Below are positions 44,233-53,549 of a stretch of DNA of 64,000 nt, piece after piece. The stretch is from Flagellimonas sp947499585 (GTDB lineage: Bacteria; Bacteroidota; Bacteroidia; Flavobacteriales; Flavobacteriaceae): the NCBI RefSeq assembly GCF_044596045.1, contig NZ_CP138995.1, positions 372,001 to 436,000 on the forward strand. The letters are read 5' to 3'. Within the stretch, counting starts at the first letter, position 1. Each line of letters opens with the position of its first letter. The position numbers and the translations under genes are program-made. The notes beneath the pieces are model-generated. The model searched no databases, was not told the origin of the DNA, and saw only the letters and a list, made by a program, of their open reading frames with translations.

Positions 44233-44988
44233 CTAAAGTTCTTTTATTTTAATATTTCTATACCCAATCACTATGGGTTCACCATGGTCTTGGAATGCAA
44301 TTTTCCCTGTTTTAAAGTTCCCGAAGGCTTCCCAAGTAGCAAATTTAGAATTGGCCACCATAGCGTCCCAAGCCTCTCCATTTACTGGAAATTCTACGAT
44401 CTTAACTCCGTTTAAAACCACACTGCCCTCATTAGCTTCATGGTTAATGGATATTAAATAATGATTCCACTCTCCAACAGGTTTAACCACATTCTGAGAC
44501 GGTGATACCATATCATAAAGTGCTCCTGCTTGATGGCTTGTACCATTCTTTGCATCTGGGTGATCTATATTGTCCAGCACTTGAATCTCGGGCCCTGTAG
44601 TATAAGGTTCTGGGTATTTGTCATCTTCAACCACTCCCCACATAATACCACTATTGGCTCCACTGGATACCATCCACTCCACAGAAAGCACAAAATTGGT
44701 GTATTCCTTGTCCGTTACTATATTGAAACGCTCTCCTCCTTTTCGCTGTTCAGATGTTTTGTTCAAAAGCATAGCGCCGTTTTCCAAGCTCCAGGCTTCT
44801 TCAATATCCCTTCCAGAATAGATATGCCATCCATCCCAAGAAGATCCATCAAACAAAACAGTCCAGTCAGATTCTTCTTGTTCCATTTTTGTTTCAACAA
44901 TCTCCTCTACTTCCTTAGGACTCTCTTTTGGTTTCTCCTTACAAGCAACTGCGACGATTAGTACAGTTAATAAAACTATTTTTTTCAT
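44233..44988 (-). CDS. DUF1080 (3-keto-disaccharide hydrolase family) lipoprotein
   Basis: Paralog of the next gene: 251 residues with lipoprotein signal VAVAC (Cys16) and an acidic/lysine spacer. Conserved pieces are VLFDGSSWDGW, FVLSVEWMVSSGANSGIMW, GPEIQVLDNIDHPDAKNG, GEWNHYLISINHEANEG and KIAFQDHGEPIVIGYRNIKIKEL. Its start overlaps the stop of the isomerase gene by four bases. Being lipid-anchored, it may act in a different leaflet or on a different linkage than its soluble partner. Confidence 0.88.
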   Translation of the reverse strand: MKKIVLLTVLIVAVACKEKPKESPKEVEEIVETKMEQEESDWTVLFDGSSWDGWHIYSGRDIEEAWSLENGAMLLNKTSEQRKGGERFNIVTDKEYTNFVLSVEWMVSSGANSGIMWGVVEDDKYPEPYTTGPEIQVLDNIDHPDAKNGTSHQAGALYDMVSPSQNVVKPVGEWNHYLISINHEANEGSVVLNGVKIVEFPVNGEAWDAMVANSKFATWEAFGNFKTGKIAFQDHGEPIVIGYRNIKIKEL

Positions 44989-46037
44989 AATCCCAGTATC
45001 TTTTTTAGTTTGTCAGTATCTGTTTCTGCTCCAGCAAAATCATCAAAGGTTTTGGTGGTAGCTTCAATGATATGGTCTTGAATAAATTTAGCACCTTCTC
45101 GCGCACCTTGCTCTGGGCTTTTAATACAACATTCCCATTCCATGACCGCCCATACATCACAACCGTACTGCGTTAGTTTAGAGAAAATAGTCTTGAAATC
45201 AATCTGCCCATCACCTAAAGAGCGATATCTTCCTGCTCGGTCACCCCAATCGTTATATCCTCCAAATGCACCTTTCTTTCCAGTAGGGTTAAATTCGGAA
45301 TCCTTTACATGAAACGATTTTATAAACTCATGATAGTGATCTATATAAGCGATATAGTCCAACTGCTGTAATACAAAATGGCTTGGGTCATATAAAATAT
45401 TTACCCGTTTATGATTTCCGGTGGCTTTCAAAAAACGTTCAAACGTGTCTCCATCGTGTAAATCTTCTCCAGGGTGAATCTCATAACATACATCCACTCC
45501 TTCTTCATCAAAATGATTTAAAATGGGTGTCCATCTTTTCGCCAACTCTTCAAACCCCATTTCCACCAACCCAGGTGGTCTTTGCGGCCAAGGATGCGCA
45601 GTATGCCAAAGTAATGCTCCGGAGAAAGTAGCATGAGCTTTTATTCCTAGTCTTCGGCTTGCCGTCGCTGCCTTTTTTACTGTTTCAATAGCCCATTCAG
45701 TTCGTGCCTTAGGATTGTTCTTCACTTTATCCGGAGCAAAATTATCGAACATAATATCATAAGCTGGGTTTACCGCTACCAATTGTCCCTGTAAATGAGT
45801 GGAAAGTTCTGTAATTTCCAATCCATAAGAATTTATTTTTCCTTTGAGTTCGTCGCAATAATCTTGACTCTCCGCAGCTTTGTCCAAATCTATCAAGAAT
45901 GATTCCCATGTTGGAATCTGAATGCCTTTATATCCTAAACCAGAAGCCCATTTGCAAAGACCATCCAAAGAATTGAACGGAGGTTGACTATCTACAAATT
46001 GGGCAAGAAATACCGCCGGTCCTTTTATTGTTTTCAT
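44985..46037 (-). CDS. Sugar phosphate isomerase/epimerase, cytoplasmic TIM barrel
   Basis: A 350-residue xylose-isomerase-like TIM barrel (AP endonuclease 2 superfamily) without signal peptide. Metal ligands are suggested by VCYEIHPGEDL, NILYDPSHFV, KSFHVKDSEF and VMEWECC. LGYKGIQIPTWESF opens the barrel. Homologues isomerise or epimerise sugars, keto-sugars or inososes; the exact substrate is open. It is first gene of the leftward operon and faces the GMC oxidoreductase gene across a 142-bp control region. Confidence 0.88.
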   Translation of the reverse strand: MKTIKGPAVFLAQFVDSQPPFNSLDGLCKWASGLGYKGIQIPTWESFLIDLDKAAESQDYCDELKGKINSYGLEITELSTHLQGQLVAVNPAYDIMFDNFAPDKVKNNPKARTEWAIETVKKAATASRRLGIKAHATFSGALLWHTAHPWPQRPPGLVEMGFEELAKRWTPILNHFDEEGVDVCYEIHPGEDLHDGDTFERFLKATGNHKRVNILYDPSHFVLQQLDYIAYIDHYHEFIKSFHVKDSEFNPTGKKGAFGGYNDWGDRAGRYRSLGDGQIDFKTIFSKLTQYGCDVWAVMEWECCIKSPEQGAREGAKFIQDHIIEATTKTFDDFAGAETDTDKLKKILGL

Positions 46038-46058
46038 TTAAATCAATTTTTAAGAATT

Positions 46059-46087
46059 GATAAATCCTTAACGTTTTAGGATTTATC
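46059..46087. promoter_or_regulatory. 10-bp inverted repeat between isomerase and GMC genes
   Basis: GATAAATCCT (46059-46068) and AGGATTTATC (46078-46087) are perfect inverted arms with a 9-bp spacer, placed 22 bp from the isomerase start and about 93 bp before the GMC start. A divergently placed operator of a sugar-sensing regulator is the simplest reading. Confidence 0.5.
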
Positions 46088-46106
46088 GCCTATATTTAAG
46101 AAAAAA

Positions 46107-46122
46107 ACTACGATGTTATTAT
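46107..46122 (+). promoter_or_regulatory. Motif shared with the second GMC control region
   Basis: ACTACGATGTTATTAT here and ACTACAACGTTATAGT at 53550-53565 agree at 12 of 16 positions, in the same orientation toward a GMC gene. Candidate common regulatory site; significance not computed. Confidence 0.35.
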
Positions 46123-46179
46123 TTTTCCTGTAGAAAGACATAAATATAGGGATTAGCTAACAATTAAAACAGTACAATA

Positions 46180-47883
46180 ATGAACGAAAATGTTGTTTAT
46201 GATGCTATTGTTGTAGGAACAGGGATAAGTGGTGGCTGGGCTGCCAAAGAGCTTTGCGAAAATGGCTTAAAGACATTGGTTTTGGAGCGTGGACCCATGG
46301 TAAAGCATATTCAAGATTATAAAACCATGAACGATGACCCGTGGGACTACCCTTTAAAAGGCCAATTGAGTGATGAAGAATTGAAAAAATACCCAAAGCA
46401 ACGTCGCCTAGGATGGGCCCCAAAGGAGGATGTTAAGCATTTTTTTGTAAATGATTTAGAGCATCCCTATCAAGAAACCAAGCGTTTTGATTGGATAAGG
46501 GGTTATCATGTTGGTGGCAGGTCGCTAACATGGGGGAGACAAAGTTACCGCTGGAGCGATATAGATTTTGAAGCCAACAAACAAGATGGAATCGCTGTAG
46601 ATTGGCCAGTCCGTTATAAAGACATTTCGCCTTGGTATGATAAAGTAGAATCTTATATAGGTGTTAGTGGTGAGAAGTTGGGGCTTAAGCAATTGCCTGA
46701 TGGCCAATTTCAACCGCCAATGGAATTGAACTGTGTGGAAAAAGAGCTGAAAAATGCTATGGAATCTGGGTTTGAAGATGGCAGGCTTTTGACCATTGGA
46801 AGGGCGGCCCATATTACTGAAAATACAACTGCGTTTGAAGGCCGAGGGCCTTGTCAATATCGAAGCAGGTGTTGGAGAGGATGTCCATTTGGAGGTTATT
46901 TTAGTAGTAACTCCTCAACTTTACCTGCTGCTGAACGCACGGGCAACATGACCTTACGTCCAAACTCCATTGTTCATGAAGTGGTTTATGATGAAAAGCA
47001 AAAAAAGGCAACAGGTGTAAAAATAATTGATGCCGAGACCCAAGAAAAAATTGAATTCAAAGGGAAAATCGTATTCTTATGTGCTTCTGCAATGGCCTCA
47101 GTAGGGATTTTACTCCAATCAAAATCTAAAACATTCCCAAATGGCATGGGCAACAATCATGATGAGTTAGGTAGAAATATCATGGACCATCACTACCAAT
47201 TGGGAGCTTCTGCCAAAGTTGATGGTCATTTAGATAAATATTACAAGGGAAGAAGGCCAAACGGCTTCTACATTCCAAGGTTTGTTAACTTGGACGAAAA
47301 AACAAAAAGAAAAAACTTTTTACGTGGTTTTGGGTATCAAGGTGGAGCAAGTAGAAATCATTGGTCAGAGATGGTTGCGGAAATGGGTTATGGAAAAGCA
47401 CTCAAGGAAGCTATTCTAAAACCTGGGGGTTGGGAAATTGGCATGACCGGTTTTGGTGAAATGCTTCCTCATCATGATAATCGAGTAACCTTGAGTCAAG
47501 ACAAAAAAGATAAATGGGGATTACCCCAATTAGACTTTGACGTAGAGTTCAAAGAGAATGAACTTAATATGCGGGAGGCCATAAAAGAAGAGGCTGTTGC
47601 TATTCTAAAAGCGGCAGGTTTTAAAAATGTAAAGTCTTTTGATACTGAAACCGGCCCTGGCTTAGGAATACATGAAATGGGAGGTGCACGCATGGGAAAA
47701 GACCCTAAAACTTCCATCTTAAACAAGCATAATCAAGTTCATGACGTGCCTAATGTATATGTTACAGATGGCGCATTTATGACTTCTGCAAATTGTGTTA
47801 ACCCCTCATTAACCTATATGGCTTTTACGGCCAGAGCGGCCAATCATGCTGCTGAACAATTTAAACAACATAAATTTTCTTAA
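46180..47883 (+). CDS. GMC family FAD-dependent sugar oxidoreductase (module 1)
   Basis: A 567-residue glucose-methanol-choline oxidoreductase. FAD-binding GTGISG is at 13-18, a Cys-rich segment Cys225-x5-Cys231-x3-Cys235 in the middle, and the catalytic His498 (GIHEMGGARMG) and Asn541 (CVNPSLTYMAF) near the end. The cysteines sit in the part that carries an iron-sulfur site in bacterial FAD-glucose dehydrogenases; that is inference. No signal peptide: family members of this type ride on a Tat-exported small subunit, which is missing next door and present only beside its paralog at 55368. Likely role is oxidation of a sugar to a keto-sugar. Confidence 0.9.
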   Translation: MNENVVYDAIVVGTGISGGWAAKELCENGLKTLVLERGPMVKHIQDYKTMNDDPWDYPLKGQLSDEELKKYPKQRRLGWAPKEDVKHFFVNDLEHPYQETKRFDWIRGYHVGGRSLTWGRQSYRWSDIDFEANKQDGIAVDWPVRYKDISPWYDKVESYIGVSGEKLGLKQLPDGQFQPPMELNCVEKELKNAMESGFEDGRLLTIGRAAHITENTTAFEGRGPCQYRSRCWRGCPFGGYFSSNSSTLPAAERTGNMTLRPNSIVHEVVYDEKQKKATGVKIIDAETQEKIEFKGKIVFLCASAMASVGILLQSKSKTFPNGMGNNHDELGRNIMDHHYQLGASAKVDGHLDKYYKGRRPNGFYIPRFVNLDEKTKRKNFLRGFGYQGGASRNHWSEMVAEMGYGKALKEAILKPGGWEIGMTGFGEMLPHHDNRVTLSQDKKDKWGLPQLDFDVEFKENELNMREAIKEEAVAILKAAGFKNVKSFDTETGPGLGIHEMGGARMGKDPKTSILNKHNQVHDVPNVYVTDGAFMTSANCVNPSLTYMAFTARAANHAAEQFKQHKFS

Positions 47884-47892
47884 ATACCTACT

Positions 47893-48357
47893 ATGGAAAA
47901 CGCTTCTGCTCGAAATCTATGGGGTGATTTTCTAGATGCCCATCTAGAATTTGCTTCTGAAGACGCTCCAAAAGTGATACACTTTTGTGACAATGAAAAA
48001 GATGCCAATACCTGTGCCGATTTAGTTTGTAAAGATGTTAAACGCGCTACCTCCCAATCTCTTTTAGCTTTGCAATTGCGAAAAGAAGAGCTGCCCAAAA
48101 TAGGAGATTTTGCCGTGGTTACAGATTGGTCTGGAAAAGCTAAATGTGTTATCCGAACCACTTCTGTCAAATTGGTCCCCTATTTTGCAGTCCATTCTGA
48201 GCATGCTAGGCTCGAAGGTGAAGGAGATAAAAGTATAGAACATTGGAGAAAGACCCATTGGGATTATTACACTAGGGAACTTTCTGAATTCAACAGAACC
48301 CCATTAGAAAGTATGATTATTGTTTTTGAAAGGTTTGAGAAAATCTTTCAAAGATAA
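47893..48357 (+). CDS. ASCH domain protein
   Basis: A 154-residue protein with the ASCH beta-barrel fold: LQLRKEELPKIGDFAVVTDWSGKAKCVIRTTSVKLVPY followed by GEGDKSIEHWRKTHWDYYTREL, the pattern of DUF437/ASCH proteins. The family binds RNA or acts as small amidohydrolases. It follows the GMC gene by 9 bp and is presumably co-transcribed; no link to sugar oxidation is evident from sequence. Confidence 0.85.
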   Translation: MENASARNLWGDFLDAHLEFASEDAPKVIHFCDNEKDANTCADLVCKDVKRATSQSLLALQLRKEELPKIGDFAVVTDWSGKAKCVIRTTSVKLVPYFAVHSEHARLEGEGDKSIEHWRKTHWDYYTRELSEFNRTPLESMIIVFERFEKIFQR

Positions 48358-48378
48358 TGGCCGCATTTTGCGGCCATT
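48356..48378. terminator. Terminator between convergent genes
   Basis: AATGGCCGC (48356-48364), loop ATTTT, GCGGCCATT (48370-48378). The stem includes the ASCH stop codon. The T-tract is short (TTTAAATCTT), so strength is moderate. Confidence 0.7.
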
Positions 48379-48404
48379 TAAATCTTATTGACAAAAAGGT
48401 GTCC

Positions 48405-49541
48405 TTAGTCCATTTTTACCCAAACATTACCTTGTTTGTGTGAGGCTACGGTACCTTCAATAAAGTTCATACCTCTAACACCATCTTCCATGGTTGGGAA
48501 TTCCCCATCATTGTATTCCTCTCCTCTAATGGCCTTTGCAGCTCCTAGATAAATATTTGCCATGGAGTCAAAAATCCCTTCTGGGTGACCAGGTGGCATT
48601 TTTGATGCTCCTAAAGAGAGTTCCGAATTGTATGCATGTCCTGGCTTATATACTTGAACAGGTTCCGTATCGCTCATTTTATAGAGGAAATTAGGTTTCT
48701 CTTGTTCCCATCGCAAAGCTCCTTTTTCACCATAGATGGCAATTGCCAATCCATTTTCCTCTCCCGTAGCAACTTGACTAGATCTGATTACACCTTTTAC
48801 ATGTTCATCCATGCGAATTAGAACAGTGCCGTCTACATCCATTTGATTGTCCTCATACAAGTAATTGAAATCGCATAACAACGATTTAACTTGCAGTCCA
48901 GTGGTAAACTCCACCATATTAAATGCATGCACCCCAATATCACCCATACATGAACTTATTCCTGCTTTTGTGGGATCCAATCTCCAGACTGTAGAACGCT
49001 TTTCCTTATCGTGGATTACCGTATTTATCCAACCTTGGTAGTATCTGGCATCTACTTTATGAATTTTACCCAATTCACCATTTTTAATCATCTCTCTCAT
49101 CTGCCTCACCATAGGGTAGCCAGTATAGGTATGGGTCAAAGCAAACACCTTCCCAGAATTTTTATGGGCTTCTTGAAGGGTTTTGGCTTCCTCATAATCC
49201 ATGGTCATTGGCTTTTCACAGATAACATGAAAGCCATTGTCCAATAGCTTTTTGGCCATAGGAAAATGCAAAAAGTTGGGCGTTAAAACTGAGCAGACCT
49301 GAATACGTTCATCTTCGGGAAGTTTTAACTCTTCCTCTACAAGTGTGTCAAAGTCCTTATAAATCCTATTGGTGGGCACATCAATCTCTTTGGCGAAAGC
49401 AACATTTTGCTCATAATCTGGATTGAATACGGCTCCAACAATTTCATAATTATCATTAATGAAGGAGGCTACTCTATGAAGCACTCCAATGAGGGAATCG
49501 CCTCCCCCTCCAATAACTCCTAATCTTATTTTTTTTGGCAT
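48405..49541 (-). CDS. Gfo/Idh/MocA family NAD(P)-dependent sugar oxidoreductase
   Basis: A 378-residue enzyme with N-terminal Rossmann fold (RLGVIGGGGDSLIGVLHRVA), the EKP motif (HVICEKPMTMDYEEA) and the C-terminal alpha/beta substrate domain with HTYTGYPMVRQMREM and GDIGVHAFNMVEF (catalytic His). Cytoplasmic. It probably reduces a keto-sugar or oxidises a sugar; family members reduce 3-keto-glucose. Last gene of the leftward operon of module 2, 17 bp after the MFS gene. Confidence 0.92.
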   Translation of the reverse strand: MPKKIRLGVIGGGGDSLIGVLHRVASFINDNYEIVGAVFNPDYEQNVAFAKEIDVPTNRIYKDFDTLVEEELKLPEDERIQVCSVLTPNFLHFPMAKKLLDNGFHVICEKPMTMDYEEAKTLQEAHKNSGKVFALTHTYTGYPMVRQMREMIKNGELGKIHKVDARYYQGWINTVIHDKEKRSTVWRLDPTKAGISSCMGDIGVHAFNMVEFTTGLQVKSLLCDFNYLYEDNQMDVDGTVLIRMDEHVKGVIRSSQVATGEENGLAIAIYGEKGALRWEQEKPNFLYKMSDTEPVQVYKPGHAYNSELSLGASKMPPGHPEGIFDSMANIYLGAAKAIRGEEYNDGEFPTMEDGVRGMNFIEGTVASHKQGNVWVKMD

Positions 49542-49558
49542 TAATTTTCTTTTTTGAT

Positions 49559-50779
49559 TTAATGTTCTTGTTTTAACCTTTTTTCTTCCAGTTTATTTCT
49601 CATCAAAAATAGGATTCCAAAAAGGACAATCAATATTACCGGAAGCCACATGATATTTCCTAAGGTAGCTTGGCCAGCAACAAGGTCCGCTGTCTCCGCA
49701 GAAACTCCTGAATCTAATGCCTGGGTGCGTTCTTTATCCAACATTTGACCAATTTTTGGAAGGGAAATTCCTGTAATCAACATTCCAAAACCTCCAATGA
49801 TAGACATTCCCAATGCTCCTGTTTTATGACTGTACTCACTTACAAATCCAATCATAGTGGGCCAAAAATACATAACCCCAAATGAGAATAAAATAGCTGC
49901 GACATATACCATTGGACCCGTTGCGCTTGATAATAAAAACAGTGCAAGGGATGCAATAATCGCTGATCCAAACAATACCCCAACTGGATTGAATTTATGA
50001 ATAATAGGGCCTGCAAAATATCTGCCCACTGCCATTAGTCCGGTAACAATAGCTAAAATGATAAGTGGTGGTGCCCCCGCTTGGCCTAGCAATCTTTCTA
50101 TAAATTGACCTGTCCCCAATTCTGTAGTAGCTGTTAATCCCATACATATGAGCATGAAAAGAAATAATGGCGTGAACATTGATTTGACATTTTTACTGAT
50201 GTCTGATTCTATATTCTCTGCTTTTGGGAATTTTTGACCTAATATTAGGTAGCCATATAGCAATGTGGGTACAATCATTATAGCGATTTGTATTTGCCAA
50301 GAGAGTCCAATATTTCCCATTAACTCACCAAGCAATGCGCCAATTACAATCCCTCCTGGAAACCAAACATGGAATTTATTGAGCATCGTGGTTCTGTTTT
50401 TGGTATACATGTCCGCAATCAAAGGATTACAGGCCGCTTCTACTGCTCCATTGGCTAAGCCTATAAAGAATGTTGATATTAGTAAGGGAACAAAACTTTT
50501 TGCTATTATAGTAAGGATTAAGCCCAGAAGGTGACAAATAAAAGCCACCCATAATATGGGTTTTGGACCAATCTTTGGATAGATAAGTCCTCCTATTATC
50601 ATTGATACAGGGAAACCGTAGAACGCCATTGAATTCATCCATCCAAGCTGGGTATCATTGAATCCAAATTCAACATTCAGTTCTCCCATAATTCCAGCTC
50701 GTAACGCAAAGGTCATTGCTGTAACTATCAATGAGACGCATGAAGCCAAAAACAGTCTATTCTTATTAATATTTTCCAT
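49559..50779 (-). CDS. MFS sugar transporter (FucP/FHS-like)
   Basis: A 406-residue, 12-helix transporter. Segments GWMNSMAFYGFPVSMIIGGLIY, FFIGLANGAVEAACNPLIADMYTKNRTTMLNKFHVWFPGG and FWPTMIGFVSEYSHKTGALGMSIIGGFGM match the FHS (fucose-galactose-glucose:H+ symporter) type. In this operon it should import the sugar or keto-sugar released outside. 31 bp after the NHS-type transporter gene. Confidence 0.88.
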   Translation of the reverse strand: MENINKNRLFLASCVSLIVTAMTFALRAGIMGELNVEFGFNDTQLGWMNSMAFYGFPVSMIIGGLIYPKIGPKPILWVAFICHLLGLILTIIAKSFVPLLISTFFIGLANGAVEAACNPLIADMYTKNRTTMLNKFHVWFPGGIVIGALLGELMGNIGLSWQIQIAIMIVPTLLYGYLILGQKFPKAENIESDISKNVKSMFTPLFLFMLICMGLTATTELGTGQFIERLLGQAGAPPLIILAIVTGLMAVGRYFAGPIIHKFNPVGVLFGSAIIASLALFLLSSATGPMVYVAAILFSFGVMYFWPTMIGFVSEYSHKTGALGMSIIGGFGMLITGISLPKIGQMLDKERTQALDSGVSAETADLVAGQATLGNIMWLPVILIVLFGILFLMRNKLEEKRLKQEH

Positions 50780-50810
50780 TAAATTATATTTGGTTAGTTA
50801 CCTATTTGGT

Positions 50811-52040
50811 TCAAGTTTTATATTCTACTTTCTCATTTTTAAAAACTAAAGCAAACAGTAGAAAAACAACCAAGGCAAATCCTGCAGGATACATCCATAT
50901 GGTTTGCCAAGTGTGCGTAGCGTCTTCCAGAAGATATGTATCTGTTATTTTTCCTGCTATCCAAAACCCTATTAACATTCCCACACCATAAGTGGCAAGA
51001 GTAATTAGACCTTGGGCAGCACTCTTATATTTCTCCCCAGCTTTGGTATCTGTATAAATTTGCCCAGACACAAAGAAAAAGTCATAGCAAATACCATGTA
51101 GTGCAATTCCAATAATTAACATGAAGGCAAGCTCACCAGGGTTGCCAAAAGCAAACAATAAATAGCGAATGGTCCATGCCAACATCCCCGCCAAAATGGT
51201 CTTTTTAAATCCATATTTTTTAAAGAAATAGGGTAGTAACAACATAAAAAGCACTTCGGATATTTGACCTATGGTCATTTTGCCAGTTGGATTACTTACA
51301 CCAATTTCTGAAAGAAACGGATTAGCATTTTGGTAATAAAACGCTAAGGGTATACATATGAGCACAGAGGCGATAAAAAAGATGAGAAAATTTTTATCTT
51401 TTAAAAGTTTCAATGCATCCAATCCCAGCAAACTTGAAATACTGACCTTTTCATCTTTTGATACTCTTGGAGGAGTCCTTGGAAGTGTAAAGCTAAAAAG
51501 ACCTAGAACTGCGGAAGCTACTGCAACCATTAAAAAAGTGTTTTTTAGCATCCCTGCCGACCTTCCTTCGGGCGAATCCCAAAGAAATACATAGCTAATA
51601 ATCAACCCAGCAACAATCCAACCTATGGTTCCAAACACTCTAACCAAAGAGAATTCCTTGGCAGGGTCTTTCATCTGATTAAAAGAAATTGAATTTACTA
51701 GAGCCAAAGTCGGCATATATAAAATCATATATCCCAAAACATATGGATAAAAAGCAGCAAAGTCATCTATACCATACATTTGGTACATTAAAAATGCACC
51801 TAAAAGGTGCAAAACACCTAAAATTCGTTCGGCATTAAAATATCTATCCGCTATCAATCCTATAATAAATGGTGCTATTATCGCTCCCCATGATTGAGTT
51901 GAAAAAGCTTTCGCTATTTCTCCCCCACTGGCATTTAAGTTTTCTCCTAGAAAAGTGCCCAGCGTAACAAACCAGCCTCCCCAGATGAAGAATTCTAAAA
52001 ACATCATAAAAGAGAGTTGGAATTTTATTTTTAAAGTCAT
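50811..52040 (-). CDS. MFS transporter of the nucleoside:H+ symporter (NupG/XapB) type
   Basis: A 409-residue transporter whose opening (LKIKFQLSFMMFLEFFIWGGWFVTLGTFLGENL) and QSWGAIIAPFIIGLIADRYF segment mark the nucleoside permease group of MFS. In many Bacteroidota this subfamily sits in sugar-degradation operons, so the substrate may be a sugar or modified sugar rather than a nucleoside. Second import system in the same operon. Confidence 0.88.
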   Translation of the reverse strand: MTLKIKFQLSFMMFLEFFIWGGWFVTLGTFLGENLNASGGEIAKAFSTQSWGAIIAPFIIGLIADRYFNAERILGVLHLLGAFLMYQMYGIDDFAAFYPYVLGYMILYMPTLALVNSISFNQMKDPAKEFSLVRVFGTIGWIVAGLIISYVFLWDSPEGRSAGMLKNTFLMVAVASAVLGLFSFTLPRTPPRVSKDEKVSISSLLGLDALKLLKDKNFLIFFIASVLICIPLAFYYQNANPFLSEIGVSNPTGKMTIGQISEVLFMLLLPYFFKKYGFKKTILAGMLAWTIRYLLFAFGNPGELAFMLIIGIALHGICYDFFFVSGQIYTDTKAGEKYKSAAQGLITLATYGVGMLIGFWIAGKITDTYLLEDATHTWQTIWMYPAGFALVVFLLFALVFKNEKVEYKT

Positions 52041-52052
52041 GAATTAGGGAAT

Positions 52053-52496
52053 TTATCTTTTATATAATATGTAGTCCAAAGATTCGGGTTCAATTCCCGC
52101 CAATCGGAAATCCATCAAAATTTGTCCCCTATGGTGTGTGGAATGGTTAACTATATGAAAAAGGATATCTTTGAGCTCATTCCCAAATGTTCTTCCTTCA
52201 CTGTTCTCATAATCTATTCTCTTTGCAAAATCATCTGCATTGGTTATAATTTCAAAAGAAGTTCGTTGGTTTTCATAGTGTATGTCCTGCCAATTTTCAA
52301 CCTCATGTTTTTGCCAAACATCAAATTCAATTTGCTTTCCTACAATTCTGTGATTCCATACATGATGCGCATTTAGAATATGACTAAACAATTTTATGCA
52401 CTTCTCAGGAACTTGGTCCATAGATGCACATTGCTCAATGAGCTTTTTATTGCAATAGAAATTATAATCAAAATGCTGGTGTAAAAATCCCTTCAT
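52053..52496 (-). CDS. DinB superfamily protein inside the sugar operon
   Basis: A 147-residue four-helix protein. Metal ligands are implied by LFSHILNAHHVWNHRI and ILFHIVNHSTHHRGQILMDFR. The ATG at 52496 is preferred over a GTG at 52502. Located between the isomerase gene and the transporter with 12-bp gaps on each side; its role in sugar metabolism is unknown. Confidence 0.85.
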   Translation of the reverse strand: MKGFLHQHFDYNFYCNKKLIEQCASMDQVPEKCIKLFSHILNAHHVWNHRIVGKQIEFDVWQKHEVENWQDIHYENQRTSFEIITNADDFAKRIDYENSEGRTFGNELKDILFHIVNHSTHHRGQILMDFRLAGIEPESLDYILYKR

Positions 52497-52508
52497 AAAC
52501 ACAGTGTT

Positions 52509-53513
52509 TTATGCAGATAGATTAAGTAATTTGTTCAATAAGTTTTTGGTGGCAATAATTCCTTCTTCTTCACTAAGCTCATCCCCTTCATATTCTACTC
52601 CTACATAACCAGAATAGCCGGAATCTTTGACAATTTTCATCATACGTTCAAAATCGGTATGCGTCTCATTGCCTTGATCATCAAAATCATGGGACTTGGC
52701 ACTCACAGCTTTGGCGTATGGCATTAGTTCACCTATTCCTTTATATCTATCATATTCCTCAACGCAGGGAGTGTCAAAATAAGACCCATCCTCTCTTTTC
52801 ACGCAGAAATTCCCAAAATCTGGAAGCGTTCCGCAATTAGGCAGGTTCACTTTTTCCATAACTTCAACCAACATGGCCGCATTAGAGGAAAATCCTCCAT
52901 GATTTTCCACAATCACATTGATGTTTTTATCTTTTGCATAGTTGGAAAGTTGTGTAAGTCCATCAATAGAAGCAGGAGTCCACTCTTCAGCAATCTTACT
53001 GCCCATTAAGTTCACTCTTACGGAATGACACCCAAGTGCAGCTGCGGCATCTACCCATTTAAAATGATCTTCGATGGCCTTTTTTCTTTCCATCTCATCT
53101 GCGGCAGATAAATCTCCTTCATGATCAATCATAATAATTAGATTTTCCAATCCATGTTTTTCACTTTCCGCTTTTGATTTTTCTACGAATTTATCCATCG
53201 CCTCTTTAGAAAAATTAGCAGCTTTAAGTTCGTCCTCATACAATTGACTTACATATTCCAAACCAGAAAAACCCCACCCTTTTGCTTTTTCAGCAAATAG
53301 ATATGGGTCTAGTCCTTCTTCCCTAATCATTCTATGTATGGACCACTGCGCTAGCGAAAGCTTGAACATTTGCTCTGGTGCAGCTGGAGTTTCTTCTAGC
53401 ATTTCCGTGTCTGTTATTTCTTTTTTCTTGCCTTGTTTACATGCATATGTACCCAACAGTGAAAGTGCAATTCCTGCTTGGGCACCATTTTGAATAAAAT
53501 TCCTTCTCTTCAT
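52509..53513 (-). CDS. Tat-exported sugar isomerase/epimerase TIM-barrel lipoprotein
   Basis: A 334-residue precursor with a twin-arginine signal (KRRNFIQNGAQAGIALSLLG) that runs into a lipobox TYAC (Cys25). The mature part is a xylose-isomerase-like barrel with metal-ligand candidates VIVENHGGFSS, LPDFGNFCV, AVSAKSHDFDDQG and VGVEYEGDEL. Export of such a barrel means the chemistry is done in the periplasm. First gene of the leftward operon of module 2, facing the second GMC gene. Confidence 0.88.
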   Translation of the reverse strand: MKRRNFIQNGAQAGIALSLLGTYACKQGKKKEITDTEMLEETPAAPEQMFKLSLAQWSIHRMIREEGLDPYLFAEKAKGWGFSGLEYVSQLYEDELKAANFSKEAMDKFVEKSKAESEKHGLENLIIMIDHEGDLSAADEMERKKAIEDHFKWVDAAAALGCHSVRVNLMGSKIAEEWTPASIDGLTQLSNYAKDKNINVIVENHGGFSSNAAMLVEVMEKVNLPNCGTLPDFGNFCVKREDGSYFDTPCVEEYDRYKGIGELMPYAKAVSAKSHDFDDQGNETHTDFERMMKIVKDSGYSGYVGVEYEGDELSEEEGIIATKNLLNKLLNLSA

Positions 53514-53549
53514 AAGGGTTGATTGTGTAATATTAAATAGAATTGAAAA

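Noticed and set aside
44530..44961. 143-codon plus-strand frame opposite the DUF1080 lipoprotein
   Set aside because: No domain, cysteine and phenylalanine-rich artefact, fully overlapped by a real gene.
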